Shown here one piece after another: positions 30,965 through 33,137 of a DNA stretch of 33,137 bases (within the stretch, counting starts at the first letter, position 1; each line of letters starts with the position of its first letter). The stretch comes from Alphaproteobacteria bacterium (GTDB taxonomy: Bacteria; Pseudomonadota; Alphaproteobacteria; Caulobacterales; Aquidulcibacteraceae). The stretch covers positions 1 to 33,137 of the forward strand of contig JAIYAO010000034.1 of the NCBI GenBank assembly GCA_027488965.1, written 5' to 3'. Both the position numbers and the translations under genes were made by a program. A model generated the notes under the pieces. It searched no databases. It saw only the letters and a program-made list of their open reading frames with translations, and was not told where the DNA came from.

Positions 30965-32941
30965 ATGGACGCTCGCATCGCGGTCTCGCAAGTTTCGCTG
31001 GTCGCCCTCGGCGCGCTCCTTGTGACCGCGGCGTGTGACGCACAGGCACAGGCGCCGGCGCAGGTCGATGACGCGCCGGAGCATGAGGAGAAGGCCGACG
31101 AGATCATCGTGCAGGCCACCCGTTCGCAACGCCGCGTCCAGGATGAACCGATCCGCGTCGAGGTGATTCCGCGCGAGGAGATCGAGGAAAAGGCCATCAT
31201 GAGGCCCGGCGCCATCGCCATGTTGGTGAGCGAGACCGCCGGCGTGCGCGTGCAGGTGACGTCGCCGGCGCTCGGCGCGGCCAACATCCGCATCCAGGGT
31301 CTGACCGGGCGCTACACGCAGCTGTTGACGGACGGCCTGCCGTTGTACGGTGGACAGTCACTCGGTCTTCTGCAGATTCCGCCCACGGACTTGGGCCAGG
31401 TCGAAGTCATCAAGGGCGCAGCTTCGGCGCTTTATGGCGGGTCGGCGCTCGGCGGCGTCATCAATCTGGTTTCGCGCCGACCCGGCGAAGACGCCGAGGC
31501 CGAGACGCTGTTCAATCTGACAACACGCAACGGCCAGGACTATACCGCCTATGCCGCCGCGCCGCTGACGGCGGGTTTCAGCGGATCGATAACCGGCGGG
31601 TATCATCGGCAACTGCGCCACGATCTCGATGACGACGGCTGGATCGACATCCCCGAGCACGAACGTTGGACCGCACGCCCGCGTCTTTTCTGGGAGGGCG
31701 CAAGAGGCGCGGAAGCCTACCTCACGCTCGGCGCCATGGAAGAGCGCCGTGTGGGCGGCACGTTGTCCGGAAGCACGACGCCCGACGGATTGCCGTTTCC
31801 GCAAACGCAGGAGACAAGCCGCTTCGATGCGGGGCTCACGGCGACGATTCCCATCGACGGCCTCGGCATGCTCAACCTGCGCAACGCCGCGATGCGGCAG
31901 GATCACGATCACCGTTTCGGCGCCGTGCTGGAAACCGATCGTCACGAGTCCTTCCTGAGTGAAGCGTCCCTGTCCGGGCGCACGGGCGGCGCCTCCTGGG
32001 TCGCGGGCGTCGCCTATCAGGAGGATGCCTTCCGGTCCGAGACGTTTCCGCAGTTCGACTATTCGTACCGGGTTCCGGGCGCCTTCGCGCAGGTCGAACA
32101 GGATGTCGGCGCGGATTTGGTGCTCGCGGCGAGCGCCCGCTACGATGATCACAGCGAATACGGCGTGCAGTTCAGCCCGCGGCTCTCGGCGCTCTACCGG
32201 CCGGGCCTCTGGACCATCCGCGCGTCGGTCGGCCAGGGCTACTTCGCGCCGACGCCCTTCGTGGAAGAGATCGACGCAGCCGGCCTGTCGCGGCTGGAAG
32301 CGCTGCAGGGCCTGGAGGCGGAAACCGCCACCACCGCATCGCTCGACGTGGGCTGGGCGCGTGGGCCGCTGGAGTGGAGCGCGACGCTGTTCGGCGCCGA
32401 TCTCGACGACGTCACGCAGCTTGTGACGACCGCGCCGGACCGCGTGCGCCTCAACAACGTTGACGGGACCACGCGCGTGCGCGGATCGGAACTGCTGCTG
32501 CGATATTGCATGGGCGACTACAAGCTCACGGGCAGCTACGTCTTCATCGACGCTACGGAGCCCGATCCTGCAGGCGCGGGACGGCGCGACGTGCCGCTCA
32601 CCCCCCGCCATTCCGGGGGTGTCGTCGCCATGTGGGAGCAGCACGGGCGCGGGCGGCTCGGGATCGAAGCGTACTACACCGGCCAACAGGCGCTCGACGA
32701 CAACCCTTATCGTACGGAAGGCAGGCCGTATGTGCATCTCGGCGTGCTGGGTGAGATCACGCTCGGTCGCGCGAGCCTGTTCTTCAACGCCGAAAACATC
32801 CTCGATGTCCGCCAGACCGACGACGACAGTCTCTTGCTCCCGCAGCGCGCCGCCGACGGCCGCTGGACGGTGGACGCCTGGGCGCCGACGGACGGTTTCA
32901 TCTTCAACGCGGGCGTGCGCCTGCGCTTCGGCGGGGCTTAG
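30965..32941 (+). CDS. TonB-dependent outer-membrane receptor
   Basis: 658 residues. Signal peptide (VSLVALGALLVTAACDAQA) and TonB box near residues 45-52 (DEIIVQAT). The plug domain (~55-172) has IRIQGLTGRYTQLLTDGLPL and VEVIKGAASALYGGSALGGV, followed by a ~480-residue beta-barrel that ends FNAGVRLRFGG, an outer-membrane insertion-like terminus. It imports a scarce nutrient or metal complex with TonB energy. The size is in the colicin I/ferric siderophore/BtuB range rather than the ~900-residue sugar receptors. No transporter or siderophore gene is adjacent in the window, so the substrate is open; metal uptake is a guess. Confidence 0.9.
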   Translation: MDARIAVSQVSLVALGALLVTAACDAQAQAPAQVDDAPEHEEKADEIIVQATRSQRRVQDEPIRVEVIPREEIEEKAIMRPGAIAMLVSETAGVRVQVTSPALGAANIRIQGLTGRYTQLLTDGLPLYGGQSLGLLQIPPTDLGQVEVIKGAASALYGGSALGGVINLVSRRPGEDAEAETLFNLTTRNGQDYTAYAAAPLTAGFSGSITGGYHRQLRHDLDDDGWIDIPEHERWTARPRLFWEGARGAEAYLTLGAMEERRVGGTLSGSTTPDGLPFPQTQETSRFDAGLTATIPIDGLGMLNLRNAAMRQDHDHRFGAVLETDRHESFLSEASLSGRTGGASWVAGVAYQEDAFRSETFPQFDYSYRVPGAFAQVEQDVGADLVLAASARYDDHSEYGVQFSPRLSALYRPGLWTIRASVGQGYFAPTPFVEEIDAAGLSRLEALQGLEAETATTASLDVGWARGPLEWSATLFGADLDDVTQLVTTAPDRVRLNNVDGTTRVRGSELLLRYCMGDYKLTGSYVFIDATEPDPAGAGRRDVPLTPRHSGGVVAMWEQHGRGRLGIEAYYTGQQALDDNPYRTEGRPYVHLGVLGEITLGRASLFFNAENILDVRQTDDDSLLLPQRAADGRWTVDAWAPTDGFIFNAGVRLRFGGA

Positions 32942-32968
32942 TGCGTCGGCGCGAAGGGCGGACGGCGC

Positions 32969-33137
32969 TCAGCGTTTCTTCGTGAAGCCCAGCCGTTCGC
33001 CCCATTCCTCGGCCTGGCGGAGGCTCTTGTCGAGCGCGGCCATGGTTTTCACGAAGTCGCCGTCGGCGTCGTCGCGCCAGGCCTGGTGGGCGCGGGTGAG
33101 GATGACGGCCAGCGCCTGCACGCGGGCTGCGCCATCG
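32969..33137 (-). CDS. C-terminal end of a COQ9/TetR-like protein (5' end outside window)
   Basis: Only the last 55 residues are visible, running off the right edge. The stretch ALAVILTRAHQAWRDDADGD followed by FVKTMAALDKSLRQAEEWGE is wholly helical. Its D-x-D...TMAALDxxL arrangement recalls the C-terminal domain of COQ9-family or TetR-like proteins. The match is short and I would not name it further. It is convergent with the TonB receptor gene, whose stop lies 27 nt away. Confidence 0.5.
   Translation of the reverse strand, partial: DGAARVQALAVILTRAHQAWRDDADGDFVKTMAALDKSLRQAEEWGERLGFTKKR

Overview
The window is GC-rich, with dense gene packing, many 1-4 nt start/stop overlaps (several GTGA) and frequent GTG starts. 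Together with a PetP/PetR-like regulator pair, tandem DUF4139 proteins, PCu(A)C and Sco proteins and RTX proteins, this suggests an alphaproteobacterium. The genus cannot be fixed by reading alone.

Region 1 (1-11979) is the most distinctive part. Two secreted curlin-repeat (functional amyloid) proteins and a small Pro/Ala-rich secreted protein form one operon. Next comes an operon of two short multicopper-oxidase-like proteins, an Sco-type copper chaperone and a degenerate CopC-like protein. A 660-nt non-coding stretch follows, then a 1931-residue animal-type haem peroxidase with RTX calcium-binding repeats, which resembles the MopA class of Mn(II)-oxidising peroxidases. The two oxidase chains carry complementary copper-ligand sets, and only the first has an export signal (Tat). 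I infer a two-chain oxidase that works outside the cytoplasm together with an amyloid matrix and a secreted peroxidase, perhaps in metal (Mn) oxidation or matrix cross-linking.

Region 2 (11980-16453) begins with a clear terminator. It holds a CusR/CopR-like response regulator and its sensor kinase, an orphan IS3-type OrfA, a small membrane protein, a PCu(A)C copper chaperone and a second Sco protein. This looks like copper sensing and copper delivery, consistent with the copper enzymes next door. A tRNA-Val(GAC) gene closes the region on the minus strand.

Region 3 (16454-25281) is housekeeping and accessory. It contains a lipocalin divergent from a cytochrome P450 with a perfect palindrome between them, two tandem DUF4139 proteins, uridine kinase, a PetR-like response regulator, a MarR-family regulator, branched-chain aminotransferase, a lipoprotein and a DUF1003 membrane protein. 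Region 4 (25278-33137) has a NUDIX hydrolase, a 26-residue membrane peptide just before an EnvZ-like kinase, a DUF1330 protein, a GST-like protein, an ArsR regulator with two SRPBCC proteins, a small membrane protein, a TonB-dependent receptor and the 3' end of one more gene.
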